Shown here piece after piece: positions 51,109 to 59,394 of a DNA stretch of 64,000 bases. The notes beneath the pieces were generated by a model, which worked only from the letters and a program-made list of their open reading frames with translations, was not told the origin of the DNA and made no database searches. Source of the stretch: Mucilaginibacter cryoferens. GTDB lineage: Bacteria > Bacteroidota > Bacteroidia > Sphingobacteriales > Sphingobacteriaceae. How positions within the stretch are numbered: the first letter of the stretch is position 1; the number at the start of each line of letters is the position of its first letter. The stretch is taken from positions 1 through 64,000 of the forward strand of contig NZ_JACHCR010000009.1 in the NCBI RefSeq assembly GCF_014205845.1. The letters are read 5' to 3'. A program made the translations under genes and the position numbers.

Positions 51109-52398
51109 TTAAAACACTTCGTTAACCCCTAAAAAAAAGCCGCTGGACCCGTAGCTGCCACGGGCATAATCAAAGCACATATTCGATCGGGTATATTTGT
51201 TAAACAGCAGTCGTAAACCAACACCTGCGCCCGGCTCCCAACGGCTCCACAATTTAATGTCGCGCTGGTTATTGGCCGATTCAACATTTGCAAACGCAAC
51301 GCCGCTCAACAATTTATTGGCCGTTAAGGGAAAACGGTATTCCATTTCGTTATAAACAAAAGACGGCCCTTTAAACCGGCCTATAATAAACGCGCGGCCT
51401 ATGCGCCCATAAGCATCACTCCCCGTACCGGGCAGATCGAGATAAGGTACCGACCCACTGATGAGGTAATTTGCCCAGTGCCAAAAGGCCAGCACATTTT
51501 CGGGGTCGGCATCGCTCAGGCTCCAGTATTTTCTAAATTCGGTTTTTATCTGTACCGCGTTATGATTACTGCCCAGCCAGCCCTGGTTGGCCCTTAAAAT
51601 AACATCGGCATAAATACCCTTAAAAGCCCGGTTTGGCTGGTCGCGGCTGTTGTATTGAAAGTTGAGCAATATTCCATTGGCATTGTACCTGAACGGATTG
51701 TAGCCTTTACGAATACTATAGCGGTAGTTGTGGGTATCCTCTACCGGAATGCTCTTACGGTCGTCGTCAATATTATTATAAAAATTAAAACTGAGACCAG
51801 CGCCTACATAAATATGTTCGGTTATTTTGCGATAAACGCGCTCGTTTATTTTGATATAAGTGTACCGGATAGGGAACTCATCGGGATTATTACCAAACTG
51901 CTGCCCGTCCATATGAAAAGGGCCATCGCCAATACTACGCCTTCCGGTACCCAGGCCGTTATCTTTGGCTATGGTTTTACCAACCTGCAAAGTACCCTGC
52001 AGGTTCCAGATGTTTCTGGAAGTAAAAGCGTTATGTTTTAGTTCGAGTGTTGACAGGCCATTGGTAGAAATGTAAGCACCGGCATTCATTACAGATAGAA
52101 TGGTATTACGCCTGTCGCCAAAGTATTTGCCCGCGGCAGATGTTGCCCCTATGGCAAACCCCACACTTGGGTTATAAGCTGCAGATGGCAATATGGCCCA
52201 AAAAAAGTTTTTCTCCTGTATGCTGGTATCTGCCGTAACCGGCTTTTTACTGCTGAAAATAGAATTTAAAAACCCGCTGGCATCCCTTTGCATTTTCAAA
52301 GAATCTTCAATACTTCTGTTAGTTTGAGCCAACAGACCGCATGCGCCGAAAATAAAAAAGCATAGCGCAAGCACAAACCTGCAATAGTGTGATATCAA
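51109..52398 (-). CDS. BamA/TamA-family outer-membrane beta-barrel protein
   Basis: A 429-residue outer-membrane protein with a signal peptide ending near LLAQ. The C-terminal two thirds resemble the surface-antigen (D15/BamA) barrel: ANGILLNFQYNSRDQPNRAFKGIY is the characteristic strand pair, later WEPGAGVGLRLLFNKYTRSNMCFDYARG, and it ends GFFLGVNEVF with aromatic C-terminal Phe. It is too short for full BamA with five POTRA domains, and none is evident, so it is a barrel-only member. It reads away from the ribosomal genes across 323 bases. Function unknown. Confidence 0.85.
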   Translation of the reverse strand: MISHYCRFVLALCFFIFGACGLLAQTNRSIEDSLKMQRDASGFLNSIFSSKKPVTADTSIQEKNFFWAILPSAAYNPSVGFAIGATSAAGKYFGDRRNTILSVMNAGAYISTNGLSTLELKHNAFTSRNIWNLQGTLQVGKTIAKDNGLGTGRRSIGDGPFHMDGQQFGNNPDEFPIRYTYIKINERVYRKITEHIYVGAGLSFNFYNNIDDDRKSIPVEDTHNYRYSIRKGYNPFRYNANGILLNFQYNSRDQPNRAFKGIYADVILRANQGWLGSNHNAVQIKTEFRKYWSLSDADPENVLAFWHWANYLISGSVPYLDLPGTGSDAYGRIGRAFIIGRFKGPSFVYNEMEYRFPLTANKLLSGVAFANVESANNQRDIKLWSRWEPGAGVGLRLLFNKYTRSNMCFDYARGSYGSSGFFLGVNEVF

Positions 52399-52636
52399 CT
52401 TAGGGGCATTATAATAGTTCGTCGCTAATATAAAGCTATCAGGTTAAAAATAAGCGCGTAATACGTTAATTTATTGTTGCCTTAATATAACCGCGCTAAT
52501 GTGGCTATATCTGCTAACTATCAATATCATAACCAAACACACCATTCCCGGGCAACACACATAGGCCCAATTAAACCAACAATTTGCTACTCGGCTCATC
52601 CTTTACCAATTAGGCATAAAAATTAGTGTAAAACTA

Positions 52637-52667
52637 TTTGCTAATAAAATAAATAACTGTATCTTTG
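52637..52667 (+). promoter_or_regulatory. Promoter of the rplM-rpsI-rpsB genes
   Basis: TTTG (52637-52640), exactly 19 bases, then TATCTTTG (52660-52667): a full match to the Bacteroidota sigma-A consensus. Transcription should begin near 52674, giving a leader of about 50 bases with a small hairpin CCCG...CGGG (52672-52685). Confidence 0.85.
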
Positions 52668-52721
52668 CAGTCCCGAAAATGCGGGGTATAATAAACGTTT
52701 AAACAATTTAATTTAAAGCAA

Positions 52722-53159
52722 GTGAATACGTTAAGTTACAAAACTGTCTCAGCCAACAAAAAAACCGTTAACAAGCAATGGGTTGTTGTTGACGCACAAG
52801 GCGAGATTTTGGGGCGCTTGTCCACTAAGATCGCAATGATCATCCGTGGTAAAACCAAGCCAGATTTCACCCCGAACGTAGACTGCGGTGATAATGTAAT
52901 AGTTATCAATGCAGACAAGGTAAAGTTGACCGGAAACAAATTTAGCGCAAAGCAATATGTTTCTTACACTGGTTATCCAGGTGGTCAGCGTTTCATTTCT
53001 CCTAAGGAGTTAATGGCAAAACATCCAGAGCGCGTAATTGAAAAAGCCGTTCGTGGTATGTTACCTAAAAGTCGTTTGGGTAAAGCATTATTTGGTAACC
53101 TGTATGTATATGCAGGTGCAGAGCATCCACATGAGGCCCAAAATCCAACAACCATTTAA
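52722..53159 (+). CDS. rplM: 50S ribosomal protein L13
   Basis: A structural protein of the large ribosomal subunit, 145 residues. NKQWVVVDAQGEILGRLSTKIA, IRGKTKPDFTPNVDCGDNVIVIN and YTGYPGGQRFISPKELM are typical L13 blocks, as is VRGMLPKSRLGKALFGNLYVYAGAEHPHEAQ. The start is GTG at 52722; no ATG upstream gives a sensible N-terminus. A strong promoter lies upstream. It heads the rplM-rpsI-rpsB cluster, the normal Bacteroidota arrangement. Confidence 0.97.
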   Translation: MNTLSYKTVSANKKTVNKQWVVVDAQGEILGRLSTKIAMIIRGKTKPDFTPNVDCGDNVIVINADKVKLTGNKFSAKQYVSYTGYPGGQRFISPKELMAKHPERVIEKAVRGMLPKSRLGKALFGNLYVYAGAEHPHEAQNPTTI

Positions 53160-53185
53160 CTTTTTAATTTTAAAGGAGAAAAAAA

Positions 53186-53572
53186 ATGCCAACAACTAAC
53201 ACTTCAGGCAGAAGAAAAACAGCCGTTGCCCGCATCTACCTTTCAGAAGGAAATGGCGCGATCATCGTTAACGGTAAAGATTACAAAGAGTACTTCCCAA
53301 CATTGCCATTACAGTACATCGTAACTCAGAGCACTGAGGTTTCTGGTAGCACCGGAAAATTTGATGTTAAAGTAAATGTTGCAGGTGGTGGTGTAAAAGG
53401 ACAGGCAGAAGCCGTTCGTTTAGCTATCGCTAAAGCCATCGTTGAACTGGACCCTGAGAAGAAGCCAGCGTTACGCGCTAAAGGTATTATGACACGTGAT
53501 GACCGTATGGTTGAGCGTAAGAAACCAGGTCGTAAGAAAGCACGTAAGAAATTCCAATTCAGCAAACGTTAA
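53186..53572 (+). CDS. rpsI: 30S ribosomal protein S9
   Basis: Small-subunit ribosomal protein of 128 residues. NTSGRRKTAVARIYLSEGNG is the S9 N-terminus, GGGVKGQAEAVRLAIAKAI the core helix, and the C-terminal KKPGRKKARKKFQFSKR tail reaches the decoding site. It begins 26 bases after rplM behind a clear Shine-Dalgarno site (AAAGGAG), unusual in this window where most genes lack one. Confidence 0.97.
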   Translation: MPTTNTSGRRKTAVARIYLSEGNGAIIVNGKDYKEYFPTLPLQYIVTQSTEVSGSTGKFDVKVNVAGGGVKGQAEAVRLAIAKAIVELDPEKKPALRAKGIMTRDDRMVERKKPGRKKARKKFQFSKR

Positions 53573-53590
53573 TCACAGGAGGACAACACA

Positions 53591-54454
53591 ATGGCAAGAA
53601 CAACATATCAGGATTTACTGGATGCAGGTGTACACTTTGGTCACCTTACCCGCAAATGGGATCCGAAAATGTCTCAGTACATTTTCATGGAGCGTAACGG
53701 TATCCACATTATAGATTTAAATAAAACCTTAACTAAGGTTGAAGAAGCTGCTGCAGCTATCAAACAAATAGTAAAATCAGGCCGTAAGGTATTATTCGTA
53801 GCTACAAAGAAACAAGCGAAAGATATCGTTGCTGATTATGCAAAAAGCGTAAACATGCCATACATCACCGAGCGTTGGTTAGGTGGTATGTTAACCAACT
53901 TTGCAACCGTACGTAAGTCGATCAAAAAGATGTCTAACATCGATAAATTGACTAAAGACGGAACTTACAGCAACCTTTCTAAAAAAGAAAGACTGATGAT
54001 ACAACGTGAGCGTATCAAATTAGAAACCCTTTTAGGTGGTATTGCTGATTTGAACCGTTTACCTGCAGCATTATTTTTGATCGACGTTAAGAAAGAGCAC
54101 ATTGCAGTTTCTGAAGCTTTGAAGTTGAACATCCCTACATTTGCTATGGTTGATACCAACTCTGATCCTTCAAACATCGATTTCCCTATTCCGGCGAATG
54201 ACGATGCTACCAAATCAATTTCATTGATCACCAGCATTATCATCAAAGCTATTGAAGAAGGTTTGGAAGAACGCAAACGCGATAAAGAAGACGAAGCAGA
54301 GAAAGAAGCTGTTGCAGCTAAATCAAAAGCGGATGCTCCTGAAGTAAAAGACCGCAGCGAAAACGAAGGCGGTAAAAGAACCAGGAAAACTGCTGATGTT
54401 GCAGACGTTGTAGCCGACGCTGAAACTGAAGCACCTGCCGAAACAGAAGAGTAA
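53591..54454 (+). CDS. rpsB: 30S ribosomal protein S2
   Basis: Small-subunit ribosomal protein of 287 residues. Blocks are DAGVHFGHLTRKWDPKMSQYI, GRKVLFVATKKQAKDIV, ITERWLGGMLTNFATV and AVSEALKLNIPTFAMVDTNSDP. Beyond the core (about residue 225) there is a low-complexity charged extension rich in Glu, Lys, Ala and Asp, ending ETEAPAETEE, so the protein is longer than E. coli S2 (241 residues). A strong Shine-Dalgarno site (AGGAGG) lies 8 bases before the ATG and 19 bases separate it from rpsI. Confidence 0.97.
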   Translation: MARTTYQDLLDAGVHFGHLTRKWDPKMSQYIFMERNGIHIIDLNKTLTKVEEAAAAIKQIVKSGRKVLFVATKKQAKDIVADYAKSVNMPYITERWLGGMLTNFATVRKSIKKMSNIDKLTKDGTYSNLSKKERLMIQRERIKLETLLGGIADLNRLPAALFLIDVKKEHIAVSEALKLNIPTFAMVDTNSDPSNIDFPIPANDDATKSISLITSIIIKAIEEGLEERKRDKEDEAEKEAVAAKSKADAPEVKDRSENEGGKRTRKTADVADVVADAETEAPAETEE

Positions 54455-54463
54455 TTTTATTTT

Positions 54464-54532
54464 AGTCGTAAGTACTAAGTACTAAGTCTGGAATTACTCT
54501 GAGGCTTTAGACTTAATACTTACGACTTTTTG
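54464..54532 (+). terminator. Phrase-type inverted repeat with T-run after rpsB
   Basis: Arms AGTCGTAAGTACTAAGT (54464-54480) and ACTTAATACTTACGACT (54511-54527), 16 of 17 pairs, 30-base loop, followed by TTTTT. The left arm continues in further TACTAAGT copies, so it is also a phrase-type repeat. It lies 9 bases past the rpsB stop and would end or attenuate transcription before tsf. Confidence 0.75.
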
Positions 54533-54623
54533 ATATAGGTTGTAGAATATAAGGTATATATACCGATACTTTACAACCTGTATTTTTTAATACTAAAAAC
54601 AGCTACAGGTTATAGTACAACTA

Positions 54624-54631
54624 TATTTTTG
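54624..54631 (+). promoter_or_regulatory. Possible -7 box for tsf
   Basis: TATTTTTG fits TAnnTTTG, 43 bases upstream of tsf, in the 220-base gap after the terminator-like repeat. No TTTG at standard spacing. Confidence 0.35.
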
Positions 54632-54674
54632 CCGGTAGCTATATCACATTAATTACAATAAAAAATTTATAATC

Positions 54675-55526
54675 ATGTCTACAGTACAAATTTCTGCAGC
54701 CGACGTAAATAAACTGCGCCAACAAACAGGTGCCGGTATGATGGATTGCAAAAAAGCATTAACCGAAACTAACGGTGATTTTGAGGCAGCTATTGACTTT
54801 TTGAGAAAAAAAGGCGCTAAAGTTGCAGCAAGCCGTCAGGACAGGGAATCAAACGAAGGTGTTGTTATTTCACGCACAAGTGCTGATGGCAAAACCGGTG
54901 TTATCATCGAACTTAACTGCGAAACTGATTTCGTGGCTAAAAACGCTGAGTTTATCGCTTTCGCTAACGAAGTTGCTACCAAAGCTGTTGAAAACCAACC
55001 AAAAAGCATCGAAGAGCTTTACGCTCTTTCTATCGATACAGACAGCACCACTACTACTATTGGTGAAGCTATTATCGACAAAACAGGTAAAATCGGCGAA
55101 AAAATTGGTGTATCTAAATTAGAGATCATCACCGGCGAAAAAGTTATCGCTTACGTACACGGTAACTTCCGTTTAGGCGTATTGGTTGCTTTAAACTCAA
55201 ACCCAGAAGGTGCCGACGACGCAGGTAAAGACGTTGCTATGCAAATTGCAGCTATGAACCCTATCGCGGTTGATAAAGATGGTGTTGATGCTTCTGTAAT
55301 TGAGCGTGAGTTAGAAATTGCTAAAGATGTGATCCGTGCCGAAGGTAAACCAGAAGAAATGGTTGAAAAGATCAGCTTAGGTAAACTGAACAAGTTCTAC
55401 AAAGATTCAACCCTGTTAAACCAGGAGTTTGTAAAAGATTCATCAAAAAGCGTTGCCCAGTTCCTGGCCACCGTTGAAAAAGGCCTTACAGTAACCGCAT
55501 TTAAGCGGGTAGCTTTAGGAGCTTAA
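54675..55526 (+). CDS. tsf: Translation elongation factor Ts
   Basis: Guanine-nucleotide exchange factor for EF-Tu, 283 residues. The N-terminal UBA-like domain has ADVNKLRQQTGAGMMDCKKAL and DFEAAIDFLRKKGA; the core has VIELNCETDFVAKNAEF and the later DVAMQIAAMNPIAVD. These are the diagnostic EF-Ts motifs, all intact. It follows rpsB, as in most bacteria, but 220 bases and a terminator-like repeat separate the two here, suggesting partly independent transcription. A very strong terminator follows. Confidence 0.97.
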   Translation: MSTVQISAADVNKLRQQTGAGMMDCKKALTETNGDFEAAIDFLRKKGAKVAASRQDRESNEGVVISRTSADGKTGVIIELNCETDFVAKNAEFIAFANEVATKAVENQPKSIEELYALSIDTDSTTTTIGEAIIDKTGKIGEKIGVSKLEIITGEKVIAYVHGNFRLGVLVALNSNPEGADDAGKDVAMQIAAMNPIAVDKDGVDASVIERELEIAKDVIRAEGKPEEMVEKISLGKLNKFYKDSTLLNQEFVKDSSKSVAQFLATVEKGLTVTAFKRVALGA

Positions 55527-55533
55527 ATATTTT

Positions 55534-55568
55534 ATCCCCCTCGTTTTTAACGAGGGGGATTTTTTTTG
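55534..55568 (+). terminator. Terminator after tsf
   Basis: Perfect 12-bp stem ATCCCCCTCGTT / AACGAGGGGGAT with a TTT loop, followed by eight T. It begins 8 bases past the stop. Confidence 0.96.
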
Positions 55569-55591
55569 CGATATTGTTTCGTAAATGCACA

Positions 55592-55751
55592 GCGGCGACG
55601 ACTCACCCCGACATCGCTGCGCTTGTCACCCCTCTCTCCGCTTCGCGCATAGAGGGGAATCGCAAAGAAAACGGAAGTCTTCAATCCCCTCTTTCCACCG
55701 AAGGTGAAGAGAGGGTGGTCCAGCGAAGCGTAGACCGGGTGAGTGGTCGCC
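55592..55751. repeat. Dispersed palindromic repeat, about 160 bp
   Basis: A long imperfect palindrome: outer arms GGCGACGACTCACCCCG (55594-55610) and CGGGTGAGTGGTCGCC (55736-55751), inner CCCCTCT / AGAGGGG (55629-55657) followed by AATCGCA, and CCCCTCTTTCC...GAAGAGAGGG. A short frame through it encodes nothing recognisable. A half copy lies at 63853-63912. Confidence 0.8.
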
Positions 55752-55788
55752 AGCGTTAAGCGAATGTTAGTGTAAAATCAAATCCGTA

Positions 55789-55890
55789 ATTGCGAGGTAC
55801 CAAGCAACCTCTTTGCTGTACAGAGAAATAAAAAAGGGTTAACCTGTATTACTGCCCTGCCTGTGTAGAGATTGCTTTGTTCCTCGCAAT
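55789..55890. repeat. Core copy of the MITE-like element upstream of nagA
   Basis: Inverted arms ATTGCGAGGTACCAAGCAACCTCT (55789-55812, written in two parts: ATTGCGAGGTAC and CAAGCAACCTCT) and AGAGATTGCTTT plus GTTCCTCGCAAT (55867-55890), 21 of 24 pairing. It is the same core as in the element at 37219-37403 but without its TTTTTAGACAG end. It stops 23 bases before the nagA ATG. Confidence 0.8.
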
Positions 55891-55913
55891 TACTTGTTAA
55901 CCAAATAGCAGTT

Positions 55914-57035
55914 ATGGTAACAGCACTCCACAATCTCCAACTCATTTCAAACGGGCAAATAGCCCAGGGCAAAGCTGTTTTAATCTCCGGCGCAACAATT
56001 ATCGATGTTATTGATGATACCGCTATCCCGGCAGATGCTCAAAAACACGATCTTTCTGGCGCTTACCTCGCCCCCGGGTTTATCGATCTGCAAATTTATG
56101 GCAGCGGTGGCCAGCTTTTTGGCGGCATCCCAACACCAGAGGCCTTAGAGCGCCTGGAAACCGACCTGCTAAACCAGGGCACCACAGGCATTTTTGCTAC
56201 CATAGCTACCAATGCCAACCAAATTGTTGAAGCTGGCATTGCAGCAGCTAAAATCTATCGTAAAAAAGCTAAAGGGGCTTTCTGGGGCCTGCACCTGGAG
56301 GGGCCCTATTTAAACCCGGCCAAAAAAGGCGCGCATCCCGAAAAGTATATTAAAAAGGCAACCCTTGCCGAAGTTAAAGGCTGGGTAGAAAGCGCCGAAG
56401 GCGAGATAAAAATGATAACCATTGCTCCCGAACTGCAGGACCAGGAAGTAATTGACTACCTGCACGGCGCAGGCATCATTATATCATCGGGCCATAGCAA
56501 TGCTACTTATGCCGATGGGAAAGCATTTTTAAATAAACCAATCCCGGCGGTAACGCATTTATTTAATGCCATGCCGCAAATGCACCACCGCGAGCCGGGC
56601 TATATCCCTGCTATTTTTGAAGAACGGCCTTACGCCAGCATTGTTGCAGATGGCAACCATGTAGATTGGGCTATGATACGCCTGGCTAAGCGCGAACTGG
56701 GCGATAAACTATTTTTAATTACCGACGCCGTTACCTCAGCCACAGAAGGAGCCTATCAGCACCACTTGGTTGGCGATAAATATGTAATGCCCGACGGAAC
56801 ACTTTCGGGCTCATCCCTCACTATGCTAAAGGCGGTAGAAAATTGCGTAAAACAGGTAGGCATTGAGCTGGCCGAGGCGGTAAATATGGCGTCCTTATAT
56901 CCGGCCCAACTGGCAAAGCAATTAAAAAAAGGCAAAATTGAAAAAGGTTTTGATGCCGACCTGGTTGTTTTCGACTCCGGTTTTGAGGTGCAGGCAACCT
57001 ACCTTTCGGGGCATTTATTAACAAAGAGAACATAA
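55914..57035 (+). CDS. nagA: N-acetylglucosamine-6-phosphate deacetylase
   Basis: Removes the acetyl group from GlcNAc 6-phosphate, giving glucosamine 6-phosphate in amino-sugar use and cell-wall recycling. From the ATG at 55914 (MVTALHNLQLISNGQ) it has 373 residues; a start at 55872 would read through the dispersed repeat. Amidohydrolase-fold motifs are YLAPGFIDLQIYGSGG, HLEGPYLNPAKKGAH with metal-binding Glu129, SSGHSNATYADG with His194, THLFNAMPQMHHREPG with His215, and FLITDAVTSA with catalytic Asp271. All are present. It stands between tsf and pyrH, an unusual position; the repeats around it suggest insertion or rearrangement. Confidence 0.95.
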   Translation: MVTALHNLQLISNGQIAQGKAVLISGATIIDVIDDTAIPADAQKHDLSGAYLAPGFIDLQIYGSGGQLFGGIPTPEALERLETDLLNQGTTGIFATIATNANQIVEAGIAAAKIYRKKAKGAFWGLHLEGPYLNPAKKGAHPEKYIKKATLAEVKGWVESAEGEIKMITIAPELQDQEVIDYLHGAGIIISSGHSNATYADGKAFLNKPIPAVTHLFNAMPQMHHREPGYIPAIFEERPYASIVADGNHVDWAMIRLAKRELGDKLFLITDAVTSATEGAYQHHLVGDKYVMPDGTLSGSSLTMLKAVENCVKQVGIELAEAVNMASLYPAQLAKQLKKGKIEKGFDADLVVFDSGFEVQATYLSGHLLTKRT

Positions 57036-57060
57036 AATTTTAACACTAATTTTTATTCGC

Positions 57061-57068
57061 TACTTTTG
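57061..57068 (+). promoter_or_regulatory. Possible -7 box for pyrH
   Basis: TACTTTTG fits TAnnTTTG, 93 bases upstream of pyrH and just after the nagA stop. No clear TTTG element upstream. Confidence 0.35.
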
Positions 57069-57161
57069 CCGAACGACTCCTCATATGAACAAAGCTTTAT
57101 CAAGTCATGATATCTACAAAAGCACGTTCCCTTTATTTCTATTAATAACAAATCATACCAA

Positions 57162-57866
57162 ATGAAATACAAAAGAATCTTACTAAAGCTTTCGGGCGAA
57201 TCGCTGATGGGCACCAGGCAATATGGCATTGATAATGCACAGGTTTTGCAATATGCCCAGGATATTAAAAGTGTTTACGACACAGGAATGGAAATTGCGA
57301 TAGTTGTTGGTGGCGGTAATATTTTCAGAGGCTTAAGCGCCGAAAAATCGGGCATGGAGCGTGCACAGGCCGATTATATGGGTATGCTTGCTACTGTTAT
57401 TAACTGTATGGCCCTACAAAACGCACTGGAAAGTATTGGGGTAGAAACCCGCCTGCAATCGGCCATTAAAATGGAGCAGATTTGCGAGCCGTATATTCGC
57501 CGCCGTGCTATGCACCATTTAGAAGTTGGTAAAATTGTAATTTTTGGCGCCGGTACCGGTAACCCATATTTTACTACAGATACCGCCGCATCACTGCGCG
57601 CCATAGAAATTAAAGCCGATGTGGTACTAAAAGGTACCCGTGTTGACGGCATCTATACCGCCGACCCGGAGAAAGACCCATCTGCAACCCGTTACGACGA
57701 GATCAGCTTCCAGGAAGTATACGATAAAGGCCTGAATGTTATGGACATGACCGCCATTACCCTTTGCCAGGAAAACAAGCTGCCTATCATTGTATTTGAT
57801 ATGAACAAAGAAGGCAACTTTATGAAAATTGCCAAAGGCGAAGCCATTGGTACGTTGGTGAAATAG
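57162..57866 (+). CDS. pyrH: UMP kinase
   Basis: Phosphorylates UMP to UDP using ATP in pyrimidine nucleotide synthesis; the bacterial hexameric amino-acid-kinase fold type. It has 234 residues. [69 protein letters not shown] and [18 protein letters not shown] are the family blocks. In many Bacteroidota and other bacteria frr (ribosome recycling factor) follows; here no frr is found in the next 6 kb. Confidence 0.97.
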   Translation: MKYKRILLKLSGESLMGTRQYGIDNAQVLQYAQDIKSVYDTGMEIAIVVGGGNIFRGLSAEKSGMERAQADYMGMLATVINCMALQNALESIGVETRLQSAIKMEQICEPYIRRRAMHHLEVGKIVIFGAGTGNPYFTTDTAASLRAIEIKADVVLKGTRVDGIYTADPEKDPSATRYDEISFQEVYDKGLNVMDMTAITLCQENKLPIIVFDMNKEGNFMKIAKGEAIGTLVK

Positions 57867-58483
57867 GAGGCCCAAGCCCCACTATCCCTAATGTTATCTG
57901 GTTAAGGTTAACTACCTTATCGTTAGCTACTATAATTAAAATTTAACTCATGTATAGAAGCCAGGCCGCAAAGCAATCCATTTATTTCTTTTGCGGCTTG
58001 GCATTTTAGCTTGAAAAGAAAACGCTTTTGAATGCGATATTTCGAGCAGTAATTACTCCCTACCATAGCCTATAAAATTTAAACGCCATCAGGCGTCTTT
58101 CAGACCACACCTGTCTTTTTCCTACATCAGGTATATTCATTAAACCCGCGAGAATCGGATTGAGGCTATTAAAGAGGGGATTTCTGCTGTCTCTTTGGTC
58201 AGGAGTCAATACTAATGGCATTTTGTCTTAGCCTTTACCTTTACCTACGGGAAGGCCTTATGATTCTCCCCTGGGCACAACGCTTGCACGAGGTAGCCGT
58301 ATTTTAAATACCACTTTATATGCTTGCCCAGGCATAAACAGACTCGCTCAAAGTGCCATAAAAAAATCTTTTTACCGCTGCCATTTAAATAAATTAGTTA
58401 TATTGTATTCGCTTATTAACTACCTGACTAATAGTAGTTTTAGTTAATAATAATTAATTAGATTTACTTAAACCTTAACTTTT
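57867..58483. other. 617-base gap after pyrH without a recognised gene
   Basis: No ORF longer than about 20 codons looks real. It contains the hairpin at 57960-58002 and then mixed sequence with no RNA family I recognise. The promoter of the following secreted-protein gene must be in the AT-rich last 100 bases. Confidence 0.5.
57960..58002 (+). terminator. Hairpin, weak terminator after pyrH
   Basis: Stem GCCAGGCCGC / GCGGCTTGGC (one G-T pair), extended by AAAG / CTTTT, with a 14-base loop, then ATTTT. The T-run is short, so termination may be partial. Confidence 0.6.
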
Positions 58484-59221
58484 ATGAAACCACTGCTACT
58501 AACCCCGGTATTATTACTTTCGGTGTGCATTTTTAAAGTAAACGCACAAAGTAACAAACAACTTGTAAAAAATAAATTAGATTCGGCCAAAAACGCCACG
58601 GTTAACGGAGCCATTAACGATCCAGTCGGTAGTGTAAAAGGCGTAATGGGCTTATTTGGTCATAAACAAAAGACAGTAGCTAACGCTACAGTAGCTGCTC
58701 CTGCGGCCGCAGCGCCGGTATCATCCGTTGGTGGCCCGGTAAATAATACGTCTACACCCAGTGCTCCTTTATCAAATAATGTAGGCTTAATTACCGGCAA
58801 TTCAAAAAACATCAATAACGGCCTGGTGTTTTCTATTATTCAATGTACCGGTGATAAGGCTTCACAGGTTATTACCATCACTTATACCATTTCAAATCCG
58901 GCTAAGGCCAACCAAAACCTGTTAGTTGGTTCCTTAAATGCGTATTCAAATAACAATCCCGGTTTTGCTATCGATGAAAATGGCAGTAAGTTATCCGTTG
59001 GTAGTATTTCAATGGGTAATGGAGCAGCATCACAAACAGCTACAGAACTGCCTACGGGTATTAAAATAAAAGGGTACTTAACGTTAATAAACGCACTGCC
59101 CACATCGTCAAACCTGCAGTATTTTAAATTGCCGATAGTAAGTGCCAATGCACAAGGCAATGGCGATCGCCAGGCGACTATTGTTGAGGAAAGAAATATT
59201 CCGGTAACCTGGATAAATTAA
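58484..59221 (+). CDS. Secreted protein of unknown function
   Basis: I do not recognise a family. The 245-residue product has a signal peptide ending near NAQS. Residues about 25-110 are low complexity (Asn, Ala, Val, Pro, Ser; VAAPAAAAPVSSVGGPVNN), likely a disordered linker. Residues about 110-245 look like a beta-sandwich: FSIIQCTGDKASQVITITYTIS and IKGYLTLINALPTSSNLQYFKLPI, ending NIPVTWIN. A single Cys makes disulfides unlikely. It stands alone, ending in a terminator just before the lipocalin gene. Confidence 0.75.
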   Translation: MKPLLLTPVLLLSVCIFKVNAQSNKQLVKNKLDSAKNATVNGAINDPVGSVKGVMGLFGHKQKTVANATVAAPAAAAPVSSVGGPVNNTSTPSAPLSNNVGLITGNSKNINNGLVFSIIQCTGDKASQVITITYTISNPAKANQNLLVGSLNAYSNNNPGFAIDENGSKLSVGSISMGNGAASQTATELPTGIKIKGYLTLINALPTSSNLQYFKLPIVSANAQGNGDRQATIVEERNIPVTWIN

Positions 59222-59343
59222 ATAGCTGTTGAGAGATCAGGCTATTACCGTTTTCATCGTTAAGAGTCCGGATAGCCAACCCTATCCCTAAAGAACAGGC
59301 TTAACGAAGACTACAACCCTCTGCTCTACACTAAAAAAATCTT

Positions 59344-59390
59344 TAAGCCCCGTATTTCCGTAATTGGATTTAACGGGGCTTAATTTTTTT
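59344..59390 (+). terminator. Terminator directly before the lipocalin start
   Basis: Stem TAAGCCCCGT / ACGGGGCTTA with a 19-base loop, then ATTTTTTT. It ends the transcript of the secreted-protein gene. The T-run ends 5 bases before the lipocalin ATG at 59395. Confidence 0.88.
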
Positions 59391-59394
59391 AGTT

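Noticed and set aside
55574..55759. 61-residue frame
   Set aside because: It lies inside the dispersed 160-bp palindrome and encodes only repeat-derived sequence.
57867..58483. tRNA, tmRNA or other structured RNA in the gap
   Set aside because: No T-loop or acceptor pairing and no match to an RNA I know; the hairpin at its start is explained as a terminator.
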